A DNA stretch of 64,000 nucleotides from Chamaelirium japonicum (GCA_947650365.1 CANTAL010000141.1:744001-808000), one strand, 5' to 3'; numbered from the stretch's first letter, positions 43,791-55,260 are shown. Notes: generated by a model from the sequence alone, not told the origin. Numbers and translations: made by a program.

Positions 43791-46700
43791 TCGTACGAAT
43801 GAATTAGAATGCATCGTATGAATGAATTAGATTGGATCGTGCGAATAAATTAGAATGGATCGTACGAATGAATTAGAATGGATACATTCATGCGAATGAA
43901 TTAGAATGGATCGTATGAATGAATTCGAAAGGATCGTACGTATGAATTTGAATGGATCGTACAAATGAATTTGAATAGATCGTATGAATGAATTAGAATG
44001 GATCGTACGAAGGAATTAGAATGGATCGTACGAAGGAATTAGAATGGATCATACAAATGAATTAGAATGGATACATTCGTGCAAAAGAATTAGAATGGAT
44101 TGTATGAATGAATTAGAATGGATCGTACAAATGAATTAGAATGGATCGTGCGAGTGAATTAGAATGGATCGTACGAATGAATTAGAATAGATTGTGCGAA
44201 TGAATTAGAATGGATCGTACGAATGAATTAGAATGGATATATTCGTGCGAATGAATTAGAATGGATCGTATGAATGAATTAGAATGGATCATACGTACGA
44301 TCCATTCTTACTCATTCATACGATCCATTCTAATTCATTCGCACGATCCATTCTAATTCATTCATACGATCCATTCTACTTCATTCGTACGATCCATTCT
44401 AATTCATTCATACGATCCATTCTAATTCATCCATACAATCCATTCGAATTCATTCGTACGATCCACCCTAATTCCTTCGTATGATCTATTCTAATTCTTT
44501 CGCACGAACGTATCCATTCTAATTCATTCGTACGATCCATTCTAATTTATTTGTATAATCCATTCTAATTCATTCATATGATCCAATATAATTTATTCAG
44601 ACGATCCATTCTAATTCATTCGCACGAATGTATCCTTTCTAATTCATTCATACAATGCATTCTAATTCATTCGCACTATCGAATCTAATTCATTCATACG
44701 ATCCATTCTAATTCATTCGTACGATCCATTCTAATTCATTCGCACGAATATATCCATTCTAATTCATTCGCACGATCTATTCTAATTCATTCCCATGATC
44801 CATTCTAATTCATTCATACGATCTATTCTTACTCATTCGTACGATCCATTCTAATTCATTCGCACGAATGTATCCATTCTAATTCATTCATACGATCCAT
44901 TCTAATTCATTTGTACGATCCATTCTAATTCATTCATACAATCCATTCTAATTAGAATGGATCGTACGAATGAATTAGAATGGATCGTATACGTGAATAA
45001 GAATGGATCGTGCGAATTAATAAGAATGGATCATACGAATGAATTAGAATGGATACATTCGTGCGAATGAATTAGAATGGATCGTACGAATGAGTAAGAA
45101 TGGATCGTACGAATGAAATAGAATGGATCGTACGAATGAATTAGAATGGATTGTGTGAATGAATTAGATTGGATCGTGCGAATGAATTATAATGGATCGT
45201 ACGAATGAATTAGAATGGATACATTCCTGCGAATGAATTAGAATGGATCGTACGAATGAATTAGAATGGATACATTCGTGCAAATGAATTAGAATGAATC
45301 GTGCGAATGAATTAGAATGGATCGTACGAATGAATTAGAATGGAGACATTCATGCGAAGAATTAGAATGGATTGTATGAATGAATTAGAATAGATCGTAC
45401 GAATGAATTAGAATGGATCGTGCGAATGAATTAGAATGGATACATTCGTGCGAATGAATTAGAATGGATCGTATGAATGAATTAGAATGGATCGTATGAA
45501 TGAATTAGAATTGATCGTTTGAATGAATTCGAATGGATCGTACGAATGAATTAGAATGGATACATTCGTGCGAATGAATTAGAATGGATCATACGAAGGA
45601 ATTATGGTGGATCGTAAGAATGAATTAGAATGGATACATTCGTGCGAAAGAATTAGAATGAATTAGAATGGATCGTACGAAGGAATTAGATTGGATACAT
45701 TCGTGCAAATGAATTAGAATGGATCGTATGAATGAATTAGAATGGATCGTACGAATGAATTAGAATGGATCGTACGAAAGAATTTGAATGGATCGTGCTA
45801 ATGAATTAGAATGGATCATACGAATGAATTAGAATAGATTGTGCGAATGAATTAGAATGGATCGTACAATTGAATTAGATTGGATCGTATGAATGAATTA
45901 GAATGGATTGTGCGAATGGATTAGAATGGATCGTACAAATGAATTTGAATGGATACATTCGTGCGAATGAATTAGAATGGATCGTACGAATGAGTAAGAA
46001 TGGATCGTACGAATGAAATAGAATGGATCGTACGAATGAATTAGAATGGATCGTGCAAATGAATTAGAATGGATCGTACGAATGAATTAGAAATGATTGT
46101 GCGAATGAATTAGAATGGATCGTACGAATGAATTAGAATGGATACATTCGTGTGAATGAGTTAGAATGGATCGTATGAATGAATTAGATTGGATCGTATG
46201 AATGAATTAGAATGGATCGTACGTATGAATTAGAATGGATACATTCATGGGAATGAATTAGAATGGATCATACGAAGGAATTAGAGTGGATCATACGAAT
46301 GAAATAGAATGGATCGTACGAAGGAATTAGAATGGATCGTGCGAATGAATTAGAATGGATCGTACGAATGAATTAGAATGGATACATTCGTACGAATGAA
46401 TTAGAATGGATCGTACAGATGAATTAGAATGGATACATTCGTGCAAATGAATTAGAATGGATCGTGCGAATGAATTAGAATGGATCGTGTGAATGAATTA
46501 GAATTGATCGTATGAATGAATTAGATTGGATCGTATGAATGAATTAGAATGGATCGTGATAATAAATTAGAATGGATTGTACGAATGAATAAGAATAGAT
46601 TTTGCGAATGAATTAGAATGGATCGCACGAATGAATTAGAATGGAACGTGCGAATGAATTAGAATGGATCGTACGAATGAATTTGAATGGATACATTCGT

Positions 46701-48062
46701 GCGAATGAATTAGAATGGATCATACGAATGAATTAGAATGGATACATTCGTACAAAAGAATTAGAATGGATTCTGCGAATGAATTAGAGTGGATCGTGCG
46801 ATGAATTAGAATGGATCGTACGAATGAATTAGAATGGATCGTATGAATGAATTCGAATGGATCGTACGAATGAATTAGAATGGATCGTGCTAAGGAATTA
46901 GAATGGATCGTATGAATGAATTAGAATGAATTGTACGAATGAATTAGAATGGATCGTATGAATGAATTATAATGGATCGTGCTAATGAATTAGAATGGAT
47001 CATACGAATGAATTAGAATAGATTATGCGAATGAATTAGAATGGATCGTATGAATGAATTAGAATGGATACATTCGTGCGAATGAATTAGATTGGATCGT
47101 ATGAATGAATTAGATTTCATCGTATGAATGAATTAGAATGGATCGTACGTATGAATTAGAATGGATACATTCGTGCAAAAGAATTAGAATGGATTGTATG
47201 AATGATTTAGAATAGATCATGCGAATGATTTAGAATGGATATATTCGTGCGAATGAATTAGAATGGATCGTGCGAATGAATTAGAATGGATTAGAATGGA
47301 TCGTGCGAATGAATTAGAATGGATCTTACGAATGATTTCGAATGGATACATTCGTGCGAATGAATTAGAATGGATCGTACGAATGAGTAAGAATGCATCG
47401 TACGAATGAAATAGAATGGATCATACGAATGAATTAGAATGGATCGTGCTAATGAATTAGAATGGATCGTACGAATGAATTAGAATAGATTGTGCGAATG
47501 AATTAGAATGGATCGTACGAATGAATTAGAATGGATACATTCGTGCGAATGAATTAGAATGCATTATTTGAATGAATTAGATTGGATCGTATGAATGAAT
47601 TAGAATGGATCGTACATACAAATTAGAATGGATACATTCATGGGAATGAATTAGAATGGATCGTACGAAGGAATTAGAATGGATCATACGAATGAAATAG
47701 AATGGATCGTATGAAGGAATTAGAATGGATCATACGAATGAAATAGAATGGATCGTACGAATGAATTACAATGGATCGTGCTAATGAATTAGAATGGATC
47801 GTACGAATGAATTAGAATGGATCGTATAAATGAATTAGTATAGATCGTATGAATGAATTAGAATGGATACATTCGTGCGAATGAATTAGAATGGATCGTA
47901 TGAATGAATTAGATTGGATCGTATGATTGAATTAGAATGGATCGTACGTATGAATTAGAATGGATACCTTTATGGGAATGAATTAGAATGGATCGTATGA
48001 AAGAATTAGAATTGATCATACGAATGAAATAGAATGGATCGTACGAAGGAATTAGAATGGAT

Positions 48063-49595
48063 CGTACGTTATGAATGAATTAGAATGGATCGTACGTATG
48101 AATTAGAATGGATACATTCATGGGAATGAATTAGAATGGATCATACGAAGGAATTAGAATGGATCCATTCTAATTCATTCTAATTCATTCGTACGATCCA
48201 TTCTAATTCATTCATACAATCCATTCTAATTCTTTCGCACGAATGTACCCATTCTAATTCATTCGTACGATCCACCCTAATTCCTTCGCATGATGCATTC
48301 TAATTCGCACGAATGTATCCATTCTAATACATTCGTACGATCCATTCGAATTCATTCATACGATCCATTCTAATTCATTCATACGATCCATTCTAATTCA
48401 TTCGCACGAATGTATCCATTCTAATTCATTCGTACGATCTATTCTAATTCATTCGCACAATCTATTCTAATTCATTCGTACGATCCATTCTAATTCATTC
48501 GCATGATCCATTCTAATTCATTTGTACGATCCATTCTAATTCATTCATACAATCCATTCTAATTCTTTTGCACGAATGTATCCATTCTAATTCCTTCGTA
48601 TGATCCATTCTAATTCCTTCGTACGATCCATTCTAATTCATTCGTACGATCCAATCTCATTCATTCATATGATTCATTGTAATTCTTTTGCACGAATGTA
48701 TCCATTCTAATTCATTCGTACGATCCATTCTAATTCCTTCGTACGATCCATTCTAATTCATTCCCATGAATGTATCTATTCTAATTTATACGTATGATCC
48801 ATTCTAATTCATTCACACGATCCAATCTAATTCATTCAAACGATCCACTCTAATTAATTCGCATGAATGTATTCAATCTAATTCATTCTAATTCCTTCGT
48901 ACGATCCATTCGTACGATTAATTCTAATTCCTTCGTACGATCCATTCGAATTCATTCATACGATCCATTCTAATTCATTCAATGGATCATATGAATGAAT
49001 TAGATTGGATCGTATGAATGAATTAGAATGGATCGTGCGTATGAATTAGAATGGATACATTCATGGGAATGAATTAGAATGGATCGTACGAAGGAATTAG
49101 AATGGATCAAACGAATGAACTAGAATGGATCGTACGAAGGAATTAGAATGGTTCGTACGAAGGAATTAGAAAGAATCGTACGAATGAATTAGAATGGATA
49201 CATTCGTGCAAAAGAATTAGAATAGATTGTGCAAATGAATTAGAATGGATCGTATGAATCAATTAGAATGGATCGTATGAATGAATTAGAATGGATACAT
49301 TCGTGCGAATGAATTAGAATAGATCATATGAATGAATTAGATTGGATCGTATGAATGAATTAGAATGGATCGTACGTATGAATTAGAATAAATACATTCA
49401 TGGGAATGAATTAGAACGGATCGTACGAAGGAATTAGAATGGATCATACGAATGAAATAGAATGGATCGTATGAAGGAATTAGAATGGATCGTACGTTAT
49501 GAATGAATTAGAATGGATCGTACGTATGAATTAGATTGGATACATTCATGGGAATAAATTAGAATGGATCGTACGAAGGAATTAGAATGGATCCA
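48063..49595. repeat. 1.43-kb tandem duplication spanning palindromic junctions
   Basis: The rare variant CGTACGTTATGAATGAATT is found at 48063 and 49491 (1428 bp apart). In both places it is followed by CATTCATGGGAAT and then by a strand flip at a perfect palindrome centred on GGATCC (48151-48176 and 49579-49604). Plus-strand segments with matching variants follow both flips. The duplicated unit therefore carries one inverted block and one direct block. Confidence 0.8.
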
Positions 49596-52500
49596 TTCTA
49601 ATTCATTCTAATTCATTCGTACGATCCAATCTAATTTATTCATACAATCCATTCTAATTCTTTCGCACGAATGTATCCATTCTAATTCATTCGTACGATC
49701 CACCCTAATTCCTTCGTATGATTCATTCTAATTCATTCGCACGAATGTATCCGTTCTAATTCATTAGTATGATCCATTCGAATTCATTCATACGATCCAT
49801 TCTAATTCATTCATACGATCCATTCTAATTCATTCACACGAATGTATCCATTCTAATTCATTCGTACGATCCATTCTAATTCATTCGCACAATCTATTCT
49901 AATTCATTCGTACGATCCATTCTAATTCATTCGCACGATCCATTCTAATTCATTTATACGATCCATTCTAATTCATTCATACAATCCATTCTAATTCTTT
50001 TGCATGAATGTATCCATTCTAATTCATTCGTACGATCCATTCTAATTCCTTCGTATGATCCATTCTAATTCCTTCGTACTATCCATTCTAATTTATTCGT
50101 ACGATCTAATCTAATTCATTCATATGATCCATTCTAATTCTTTTGCACAAATGTATCCATTCTAATTTATTCATACAATCCATTCTAATTTCTTCATACG
50201 ATCCATTCTAATTCATTCGGATGATCCATTCTAATTCATTCCCATGAATGTATCCATTCAAATTCATACGTATGATCCATTCTAATTCATTCATACGATC
50301 CAATCTAATTCATTCATACGATCCATTCTAATTCATTCGCACGAATGTATTCAAGCTAATTCATTCTAATTCCTTCGTACGATCCATTCTAATTCCTTCA
50401 TACGATCCATTCGAATTCATTCATACGATCCATTCTAATTCATTCATGCGATCCATTCTAATTCATTCGCACGAATGTATCCATTCTAATTCATTCGTAC
50501 GATCCATTCTAATTCATTCACACGATCCAATCTAATTCATTCGCACGATCCATTCTAATTCATCACTCGCACAATCTATTCTAATTCATTCGTACGATCC
50601 ATTCTAATTCATTAGCACGATCCATTCTAATTCATTCGTACTATCTATTCTATTTCATTCGTACGATCCATTCTAACTCATTCATACGATCCATTCTAAT
50701 TCATTCGCATGAATTTATCCATTCTAATTCATTCGTACAATCCATTCTAATTCATTCGCACGATCCATTCTAATTCATTCATACGATTCATTCTAATTCA
50801 TACGTACGATCCATTCTAATTCAATCGTATGATCCATTCTAATTCATTCATATGATCCATTCTAATTCATTCGCACGATCCATTCTAATTCATTTGTACG
50901 ATCCATTCTTACTCATTCATACGATCCAGTCTAATTCATTCGCACGAATATATCCATTCTAATTCATTCGTACGATCCATTCTAATTCCTTCATACGATC
51001 CATTCAATTTCATTCATACTACCTATTCTAATTCATTCATACAATCCATTCTAATTCTTTCGCACGAATGTATCCATTCTAATTCATTCGTACGATCCAC
51101 CCTTAGTCCTTCGTATGATCCATTCTAATTCTTTCGCACGAATGTATCCATTCTAAATCATTCATATGATCCATTCGAATTAATTCATACGATCCATTCT
51201 AATTCATTCGCACGAAGGAATTAGAATGGATCGTACAAATGAATGAATTAGAATAGATCATACGTACGAATGTATTAAAATGGATACAATCGTGCGAAAA
51301 GAATTAGAATGGATTGTATGAATGAATTAGGATGGATTGTATGAATGAAATAGAATGGATTGTACGAAGGAATTAGAATGGATCATACAAATAAATTAGA
51401 ATGGATATATTCGTGCGAATGAATTAGAATGGATCATACGAATGATTAAGAATGGATCGTACGAATGAAATAGAATGGATCGTACGAATGAATTAGAATG
51501 GATCGTGCGAATGAATTAGAATGGAACGTACGAATGAATTAGAATGGATACATTCGTGCAAATGAATTAGAATGGATCGTACGAATGAGCAAGAATGGAT
51601 CGTACGAATGAAATAGAATGGATCGTGCGAATGAATTAGAATGGTTCGTATGAATGAATTAGAATAGATAGTATGAATGAATTAGAATGGATCGTGCGAA
51701 TGAATTAGAATGGATCGTACGAATGAATTAGAATGGATACATTCATGCGAATGAATTAGAATCGATCATACGAAGGAATTAGGGTGGATCGTACGAATGA
51801 AATAGAATGGATACATTCGTGCGAAAGAATTAGAATGGATTGTATGAATGAATTAGAATGGATCGTATGAATGAATTAGAATGGATTGTACGAATGAATT
51901 AGAATGGATTATTCTAATTCATTCGTACGATGCATTCTAATTCATTTGTACGATCCATTCTAATTCATTCGTACGATCCATTCTAATTCATTCGTCCGAT
52001 CCATTCTAATTCATTCGTACGATCCATTCTAATTCATTCGCATGAATGTATCCATTCTAATTCATTCGTACGATCCATTCTAATTAATTCATACGATCTA
52101 TTCTAATTCATTCGTACGATCCATTCTAATTCATTCGCACGATCCATTCTAATTCATTCAAACGATCCATTGTAATTAATTCATACAATCCATTCTAATT
52201 CTTTCGCACGAATGTATCCATTCTAATTCATTCGTACGATCTATTCTAATTCATTCATACGATCCATTCTAATTTATTAGCACGATCCATTCTAATTGAT
52301 TCGTACGATCCATTCTTACTCATTCGTACGATCCATTCTAATTCATTCGCACGAATGTATCCATTCTAATTCAGTCGTACGATCCATTCTAATTTATTTG
52401 CACGATCCATTCTAATTCATTCATACGATCCATTCTAATTCATTCATATGATCCATTCTAATTCATTTGCACGATCCATTCTATTTCATTCGTACGATCC

Positions 52501-52750
52501 ATTCTTACTCATTCGTACGATCCATTCTAATTCATTCGCACGAATGTATCCATTCTAATTCATTCATACGATCCCTTCTAATTCATTCGCACGATCCATT
52601 CTAATTCATTCATATGATGCATTCTAATTCATTCGCACGAATGTATCCATTCTAATTCATTCGCACGATCCACCCTAATTCATTCGTACGATCCATTCTA
52701 ATTCCTTTGTACGATCCATTCTAATTCATTCCCATAAATGTATCCATTCT

Positions 52751-53453
52751 ACATACAACTTGAAGTGAGAAATAAAACCTCCAATTTTCATTCAACTTTC
52801 ATTTTTACATTCAGATATACATTTTTTTCAAGGGAAAATTATTTTGTCTCAATCTATTGTTGCATATAATTGGCCCCAGTGCATGTAGAACAACAGGTGC
52901 AGTGGAACTGACATTTGAATGAAACCCCAACTTTTGAAAATAATATGCTTTCCATATCAATTGCGAGCACACATATCCAAAACACTTGGGTTGAATTTCC
53001 TTCTTTGCCATTCATTTCAAACAATGGCTCAAGGGTTCGACCAAATATAAATAGATACTATCAGTTCGGATTTCAGTCGAGTTGAACTGAATCAATTGGT
53101 TCTTTTAGATGAACATCCTTCATTGCCACCCGGAAATTCACAGGACCAAGCAACATCTTTAAGAAGAGACCCTTCTTCAAAAGGTGTCTACCAACTTTCC
53201 GGTGACACTAAAAAGAACTGAAATAAGTGTTGGGCGATATGATGTAGCCGGTAATGCGTGCGGCGATCGATGTTTGACATGATTAAAGAGACATTCCTCC
53301 TATGGAACAAAAAATAAACAAATACAAAAACAAAATGAGCGATTGCTTGGCAGATATTTATATAAGGAGGCAGACAAACAAAGGCCTCATGAAGAGGTTT
53401 CAAACTCTAAAGTATATGTAGTCAGCTAGTGTAGCAGTACATGCATTAATTAA
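52751..53453. other. Single-copy flank of the satellite; possible 3' UTR of minus-strand gene
   Basis: The first non-repetitive DNA after the array. No convincing exon is seen on either strand. Minus-strand open stretches at 52811-53011 and 53188-53403 have no recognisable domain. The region lies immediately downstream (minus strand) of the terminal exon stop at 53454-53456, so it may hold the 3' untranslated region. Alternatively the exon ends earlier at a donor-like G/GTATGA overlapping that stop and further exons lie here. I cannot decide from the sequence. Confidence 0.4.
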
Positions 53454-53542
53454 TCATACCCGGTAAGGAAGCTCCATGCCATGATCATTAGAGAATAAAT
53501 TGCAAAGGATGTTGTTGGCTCTGTCTACTGCGTCCTCAGTTC
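53454..53542 (-). CDS. Probable terminal exon of an unrecognised minus-strand gene
   Basis: A good acceptor (TTGTGTGTTCAG, then GAACTGAGG) opens an 89-nt frame that reads TEDAVDRANNIL, then CNLFSNDHGMELPYRV, then TGA. The frame needs one incoming base (phase 1); the other two frames stop quickly. Composition and amino-acid use look genuinely coding. The GTEDAVDRANNIL piece resembles the last helix of an RNA-binding KH domain, where a glycine and acidic turn precedes a helix of the type AVxRAxxxI. That is inference from a short segment. A 324-bp foldback element sits in the preceding intron. The product is not recognised. Confidence 0.5.
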
Positions 53543-53608
53543 CTGAACACACAACATTCAACTTTACAAAGAGCTCAAACCTCAATCAATCACATATATA
53601 AGTTTTAA

Positions 53609-53932
53609 GGTAAATTACAAAAACCACCCATAACTATACACCTAATTTCATATTGGTCACTCAAGTATTTTTTTGAACAATTTGACCCCATCTATGCTCT
53701 GTCTGCATGTTCACCCCAGTTTAAGTAGTCTTTAAAAAATCTTTTTGGTCTCATTGGAAATGGTCTTTTTTGGGAAAAAAAAAACTAAGCTTAACAGTTG
53801 AAGGTTGAAAGTTGACGGAGGAAGTGAACATGCAGACAGAGTATAGTCATGGCTCAAGTTGTTCAAAAAAATACTTGAGGGACCAAAGTGAAATTATGTC
53901 TATAGTTCATGGGAGATTTTTATAATTTGTCC
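53609..53932. mobile_element. Foldback MITE, 324 bp, inside a putative intron
   Basis: Two long imperfect inverted arms, 53609-53715 and 53824-53932, surround a loop of about 108 bp. Arm words that match in reverse complement include AAATTAC/AAATTAT, CTCAAGTATTTTTTTGAACA (identical in both) and CTCTGTCTGCATGTTCAC. The structure is that of a non-autonomous MITE. A clear target-site duplication is not obvious; ends are AT-rich (TTTTAAGG and CCAAAATTT). It lies between the exon at 53454-53542 and the exon modules starting at 54084. It has no coding capacity. Confidence 0.85.
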
Positions 53933-54000
53933 AAAATTTCAAAGTCATGCTATTAGGAAAACTAAAGTGAAAAAACAATATAAATGATTAAGTTACAAAA

Positions 54001-54084
54001 CGTTTGATTGCCCATATATTGCAGGTGATGCATCGGCACCGTAAAATGGCTACCAGGTGGCAAGTCATTAGGGTTTACTGCATC
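54001..54084 (-). CDS. Exon module copy 1 (proline-rich motif), truncated
   Basis: After an acceptor TTTATTGTAG, the frame begins on the first base and reads DAVNPNDLPPGSHFTVP, then MHHLQYMGNQT. It is homologous to copies 2-4 but loses the conserved tail (IR.HVGTQSS) after MGNQ, where a run of unrelated AT-rich sequence begins. It is the most downstream copy of the tandem array. A weak donor-like G/GTAGCC lies within the motif and a TTTT/GTAACT after it; the correct exon end is unclear. Confidence 0.5.
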
Positions 54085-54221
54085 CTACAATAAATTGCAT
54101 TTCCATGAAGAATAAGCAATGATAACAACAGAAAGTGCAATTATAAAAATTGAGATATATCCAATGCTAAAAATATAAACATAACAATTTAGATTTATCT
54201 AATGCTAAAAATATAAATATT

Positions 54222-54371
54222 AGATGATTGAGTCCCCACATGTGCACGAATATCATGTGCACTCGAAACGATGCTCCTGTTTGCCGCTTGATTGCCCATA
54301 TATTGCTGGTGACTCACCGGTACCGCAAAATGGCTACCAGGTGGTGGCAAGGCATTTGGGTTTACTGGTCT
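54222..54371 (-). CDS. Exon module copy 2 (proline-rich motif)
   Basis: The acceptor TGAAAATACAG is followed by a 50-codon open frame beginning at phase 0. It reads RPVNPNALPPPGSHFAVP, VSHQQYMGNQAANRSIV, SSAHDIRAHVGTQSS. It has one extra proline relative to its sisters. The intronic sequence before it (CATGAAGAATAAGCAATG) is also shared with the other copies, so the duplicated unit is intron plus exon. Family unknown; the motif is rich in P, N, H and Q and suggests a disordered region. Confidence 0.55.
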
Positions 54372-54467
54372 CTGTATTTTCATGAAGAATAAGCAATGAA
54401 AAACAGTAGATAGTGCAAATATAAAAATATTGATTTATTCAACAATAAATATTAACATCAGATTGAT

Positions 54468-54614
54468 GCTAGATTGAGTCCCAACATGGGGGCGAATATA
54501 GTGTACAACTGGAGCAGGAGCAATGCTCCGGAGTGCCGCTTGATTGCCTTGCTGGTAATTCATCGGCACCGGAAAATGGCTATCAGGTGGCAAGGCATTA
54601 GGGTTCATTGCTTC
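54468..54614 (-). CDS. Exon module copy 3 (proline-rich motif)
   Basis: The acceptor TTGATTGCAG opens a 49-codon frame at phase 0: EAMNPNALPPDSHFPVP, MNYQQGNQAALRSIAPA, PVVHYIRPHVGTQSS. There are no in-frame stops. Compared with copy 2 it lacks the YM of QQYMGNQ and has a small insertion before the IRPHVGTQSS tail. All indels between copies are multiples of three within the open frame, which argues that selection acted on protein sequence at least for a time. Confidence 0.55.
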
Positions 54615-54730
54615 CTGCAATCAATTACATTTCCATGACTAATAAGCAATGGAAAACAGTATAAAGTGCAACTATAAAAATAGCGATTTATTCAACATAA
54701 AAAATGTAAACATCAGATTGATGCTAGGTT

Positions 54731-54869
54731 AAGTCCCAATATTGGTGCGAATATAGTATATAGTAAGAATGACACTCTAGTCTGCCACTTGATTTTCCAT
54801 ATATTGCTGGTGATTTGTCGGCACTGGAAAATGGCTACCAGGTGGCAATGCATTTGGGTGTACTGCTGC
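54731..54869 (-). pseudogene. Exon module copy 4, with in-frame stop
   Basis: The acceptor ATTTATTCAG opens at phase 0 with AAVHPNALPPGSHFPVP, TNHQQYMENQVAD, then TAG at 54777-54779 (codon 31). The homologous tail continues after the stop (YIRTNIGT). The copy is therefore broken unless the exon ends before the stop; a GT (CAA/GTGGCA) exists there but the other copies lack it. This is the copy closest to the 153-bp inverted-repeat element. Confidence 0.5.
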
Positions 54870-54959
54870 CTGAATAAATTACATTTCCATGAAGAACAAT
54901 ATGCAATGGTTTACAGAAGATAGTGCACTCGTATAAATGTACAGCTTATATAAATTTAC

Positions 54960-55112
54960 AACATCGAGATGTTAGCAACATCCTGACATTGCAGCCTATC
55001 ATAGCAGTCTGATGCCTGCCAATTTGGGGTTAGTGCGATTCACCCGTACCGGTGGGTGCATCAGACGGCTGCGATTGGGTGCCAGATTAGGATGTTGCCA
55101 AAATCCGATGTT
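54960..55112. mobile_element. Short inverted-repeat element, 153 bp
   Basis: Terminal words AACATCGAGATGTTAGCAAC and, reverse-complemented from the right end, AACATCGGATTTTGGCAAC form imperfect arms of about 55 bp ending near GTCTGATGC on both sides. The loop contains CACCCGTACCGGTGGGTG, itself a near-perfect hairpin. It interrupts the intronic sequence shared between exon modules 4 and 5 and has no coding capacity. No target-site duplication is clear. Confidence 0.7.
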
Positions 55113-55155
55113 GGAGTAGCATTTTCCATACAAAATATATAAACATTAGATTGAT

Positions 55156-55260
55156 GCTAAGTTGAGTTCCAACTTGGGTGCGAAGATATTTATTAGAAAC
55201 CACAATGAGACTCTGAACCTCATAGCTTTGATTACCGACCTTGGAGCTTCTGAGAGAATC
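55156..55260 (-). CDS. Exon module copy 5 (diverged 5' member)
   Basis: A strong acceptor with a pyrimidine tract (TTTTCCCTTCTTTGAACAACAG) opens 35 codons at phase 0: DSLRSSKVGNQSYEVQSLIV, VSNKYLRTQVGTQLS. The C-terminal piece (LRTQVGTQLS) and the following intron (AGCATCAATCTAATGTTTA) match copies 3 and 4, but the NPNALPPGSHF head is absent. It is probably the ancestral exon, or a hybrid made when the tandem array arose. Confidence 0.5.

Larger units (their letters stand above)
24846..44293 (+). repeat. Older block-scale duplicate of 1-24845
   Basis: The order of rare landmarks in 1-24845 is repeated here. Examples are the TCTTTAGCAC/TCTTTAACAC unit (64 and 24973), the inverted-block entry (2101 and 26975), the CATACTAATTCATTCGCACGAA unit (about 8401 and 31799), TTCGTATGTA (10971/16511 and 34410), CGTACGTAC (13762/19302 and 37065) and GATCGTACGTAGGAATGG (20085 and 37848). 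The 5.5-kb unit is present twice in the first block but only once here, so its tandem duplication happened in the first block after the block-scale event, or a copy was lost here. Identity is visibly lower than between the 5.5-kb copies. Confidence 0.78.
1..52750. repeat. Giant 23-bp satellite array with mixed orientation
   Basis: The whole stretch is built from one 23-bp monomer, GTACGATCC followed by ATTCTAATTCATTC, with point variants and a recurrent 28-bp variant. It begins before the window and ends abruptly at about 52750, where the last repeat runs into single-copy sequence. Both orientations occur. Plus-orientation blocks (reading ATTCTAATTCATTC) are approximately 1-2107, 4974-11372, 11991-16912, 17531-20095, 21265-22206, 22718-22863, 24846-26984, 29509-34783, 35039-37852, 39049-39826, 40289-41055, 41542-41664, 44294-44951, 48164-48981, 49592-51213 and 51911-52750. 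The intervals between them are mostly in reverse-complement orientation. I saw no gene, RNA gene or transposon inside. Open frames in it are periodic translations of the repeat. Location (pericentromere, subtelomere or interstitial) cannot be told; no TTTAGGG telomere repeats are present. Confidence 0.97.

Noticed and set aside
1..52750. CRISPR-like array of short repeats
   Set aside because: There are no unique spacers; repeats are contiguous, degenerate and occur in both orientations in a plant genome.
1..52750. Telomeric or interstitial telomere repeat
   Set aside because: No TTTAGGG or variant runs; the unit is 23 bp and unrelated.
52811..53011. 66-codon minus-strand frame next to the satellite border
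   Set aside because: AT-rich, no recognisable motif, downstream of the probable stop; more likely untranslated sequence.
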